Shown here piece by piece: positions 6,067 through 7,152 of a stretch of DNA of 7,152 nt; position 1 is the first letter of the stretch; each line of letters begins with the position of its first letter. Below the pieces are notes generated by a model, which had not been told where the DNA came from, made no database searches, and worked only from the letters and a program-made list of their open reading frames with translations. A program made the position numbers and the translations under genes. The stretch is from Methanosarcinales archaeon. GTDB taxonomy: Archaea > Halobacteriota > Syntropharchaeia > Alkanophagales > Methanospirareceae. The stretch covers positions 915 to 8,066 of the forward strand of contig JAODGP010000037.1 of NCBI GenBank assembly GCA_025464345.1, written 5' to 3'.

Positions 6067-6275
6067 GCGACGAAGAGGCTACACCTGCGGAAGTAATCGA
6101 GATAGTTGGCAGGACAGGAATGCACGGAGAAGCCACGCAGATAAAGTGCAGAGTGCTGGAGGGCAGCAATAAGGGGCGAATAATAACGAGGAATTGCAGG
6201 GGTCCGGTAAAGGTAGGCGATATAATCGTGCTTCTGGAGACTGATCGTGAAGTGAGGAAACTATCAAAACGGTGA
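6063..6275 (+). CDS. rps28e: Small-subunit ribosomal protein S28e (eS28)
   Basis: This 70-residue OB-fold protein of the archaeal/eukaryotic 30S subunit sits near the mRNA exit region. It matches the family from end to end: TPAEVIEIVGRTGMHGEATQ (7-26), the basic stretch LEGSNKGRIITRN (32-44), GPVKVGDI (47-54), and the C-terminal signature ETDREVRKL (59-67). Length is normal (about 68-75). Its ATG overlaps the L7Ae TGA as ATGA. A purine-rich GGAG lies about 14 bases upstream, too far to be convincing, so translation probably depends on coupling to L7Ae. The order L7Ae, S28e, L24e is the standard archaeal arrangement. Confidence 0.96.
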   Translation: MSDEEATPAEVIEIVGRTGMHGEATQIKCRVLEGSNKGRIITRNCRGPVKVGDIIVLLETDREVRKLSKR

Positions 6276-6276
6276 T
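6271..6276 (+). promoter_or_regulatory. Shine-Dalgarno site that sets the L24e start at 6281
   Basis: GGTGAT exactly complements part of the archaeal 16S 3' tail and ends 4 bases before ATG 6281. The same bases contain a GTG (6272) in frame that would extend L24e by three residues. The sequence makes more sense as a ribosome site overlapping the S28e stop than as a start codon. Confidence 0.55.
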
Positions 6277-6280
6277 TGCA

Positions 6281-6457
6281 ATGGAGAGACGATGTTCGTT
6301 CTGTAATCTGCCGATAGAGCCCGGCAGGGGTAAGATGTTCGTGAAACGAGACGGCACGGTATTTTACTTCTGCAGCTCCAAATGTGAGCGCAACATGCTA
6401 AAACTGAGAAGGAAGCCGCGTAAGGTGCGATGGGCTGCTAAGGGTGTGCGTAGATAG
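6281..6457 (+). CDS. rpl24e: Large-subunit ribosomal protein L24e (eL24), zinc-ribbon type
   Basis: This is a 58-residue ribosomal protein with a four-cysteine zinc site: Cys5 and Cys8 (RCSFC), Cys31 and Cys35 (FCSSKC). The spacing Cx2C...Cx3C is that of archaeal L24e. The middle carries the family's PGRGKMFVKRDGTVFYF (14-30), and a basic C-terminal tail (KLRRKPRKVRW) binds rRNA. I chose ATG 6281 over the longer GTG 6272 because MERRCSFC matches known family starts and GGTGAT sits at the proper distance. With GTG 6272 the protein would have 61 residues and overlap S28e by 4 bases. It ends in TAG, 3 bases before the HAD gene. Confidence 0.95.
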   Translation: MERRCSFCNLPIEPGRGKMFVKRDGTVFYFCSSKCERNMLKLRRKPRKVRWAAKGVRR

Positions 6458-6460
6458 AAC

Positions 6461-7138
6461 ATGTATCGGCTCGTCATACTTGATATGGATGGTACCTTCC
6501 TGGATTCACGTGGTACCGGTGTGATAGAGCATGAATGGGCGTATAATGCTTTCAGAAAGACCCTTAGCAGGTATGGGCTGGAACTAACCATAAAGGAGAT
6601 AGATACTCATTTCCTCGCACCTCTGCATTCAGAAGGAGAAGCAGGCGTGAGACGGTTCTGTGAGCGGTTTGGACTGGACTGTGAGGAGTTCTGGGCAAAC
6701 AGGGAGCATGACGTCATAGAGGCGAAGATAGATGCCATGCAGCGGGGTGAGATATACCTGTGCAAAGGTTCTGAAGAGGTGATAAAGTATCTCAGTACGC
6801 GCTACCTGCTCGCAGTGGTCAGCGATTCACAGCATAAGAGCGTGGATTTCGCACTGGATTTCTTCGGCTTGAAGCCTTATTTCCGTGTGTGGTACGGTAG
6901 AAACAGCGATCTTGATAGACTGGATAATAGAAAGCCGAGCCCATATTACATAAATAAGGTGCTGACTGAACTGTCTATTCCGAGGAGTGAGGCGATACTG
7001 GTGGATGACAGCCCGGTAGGAGTGCAGGCTGCGAACCGTGCGGGTATTGACTCGGTACTCATCAGTAATAGAGGTAAAAGCGATGGTGAACCGACATTCG
7101 TTGTACGCAACATAAGCGAATTGAAATTGATTCTGTAA
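6461..7138 (+). CDS. HAD superfamily hydrolase, phosphoglycolate phosphatase-like
   Basis: This 225-residue protein is a predicted Mg-dependent phosphatase. All four HAD motifs are present: motif I LDMDGTFLD (7-15) with nucleophile Asp8 and acid/base Asp10, motif II VVSDSQ (119-124) with Ser121, motif III Lys158 in NRKPSPYY, and motif IV ILVDDSPVGVQAA (179-191) with Asp182 and Asp183. Residues about 17-95 form a helical C1-type cap, as in the PGP/beta-phosphoglucomutase group. The substrate cannot be inferred; small phosphorylated metabolites are likely. The start at 6461 lies 3 bases after L24e with no strong ribosome site, so it is read as the last visible gene of the ribosomal operon. In many euryarchaea nucleoside diphosphate kinase follows L24e, so this placement is unusual. 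The 14 bases after its stop show no gene beyond a possible ATG at 7150. Confidence 0.88.
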   Translation: MYRLVILDMDGTFLDSRGTGVIEHEWAYNAFRKTLSRYGLELTIKEIDTHFLAPLHSEGEAGVRRFCERFGLDCEEFWANREHDVIEAKIDAMQRGEIYLCKGSEEVIKYLSTRYLLAVVSDSQHKSVDFALDFFGLKPYFRVWYGRNSDLDRLDNRKPSPYYINKVLTELSIPRSEAILVDDSPVGVQAANRAGIDSVLISNRGKSDGEPTFVVRNISELKLIL

Positions 7139-7152
7139 GATGAAGTAAGATG

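Noticed and set aside
6272..6280. GTG 6272 as the L24e start
   Set aside because: It would add Met-Ile-Ala before the typical MERRCSFC start and would use up the ribosome site GGTGAT. ATG 6281 fits better.
7139..7152. Start of a further gene at ATG 7150
   Set aside because: A single codon at the window edge with no clear ribosome site cannot support a gene call.

Overview
The window looks like a core chromosomal segment of a euryarchaeon. The evidence is an Orc1/Cdc6 initiator, ribosomal proteins L7Ae, S28e and L24e in the archaeal order, an archaeal-type HMG-CoA synthase beside a thiolase, a DUF166 protein (a family I know mainly from archaea), and TATA-box-like elements 25-60 nt before starts. 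The gene set and the AT-leaning, ATA-rich codon use fit a methanogen, ANME or alkane-oxidising relative. That finer placement is a guess; no 16S or marker tree is possible here.

Layout. (1) Positions 1-189, + strand: the C-terminal end of a parallel beta-helix repeat protein whose start lies outside the window. (2) Positions 190-242: a short convergent spacer with a GC-rich hairpin. (3) Positions 243-2117, - strand: a DUF166 protein, preceded by an APH-fold phosphotransferase. The DUF166 gene has its own probable promoter in the 120-bp gap between them. (4) Positions 2118-2167: a compact divergent promoter region. (5) Positions 2168-4372, + strand: HMG-CoA synthase and thiolase, the first two steps from acetyl-CoA towards mevalonate and hence archaeal membrane lipids. 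(6) Positions 4373-4450: an AT-rich promoter spacer. (7) Positions 4451-7138, + strand: a tight run of cdc6/orc1, L7Ae, S28e, L24e and a HAD phosphatase, with spacings of 11, -4, 5 (using the revised L24e start) and 3 nt. It links a replication initiator to ribosomal genes, probably on one transcript. There is no gene-free stretch over 300 bases.

I see no defence system, CRISPR array, mobile element, tRNA or rRNA, and no clearly new biological system. The points worth a second look are contextual: no DUF35 gene follows the HMG-CoA synthase/thiolase pair; cdc6 sits 11 nt ahead of L7Ae; a HAD phosphatase occupies the place where nucleoside diphosphate kinase often follows L24e; an unassigned APH kinase diverges from the mevalonate genes; and a dyad lies at the DUF166 promoter.
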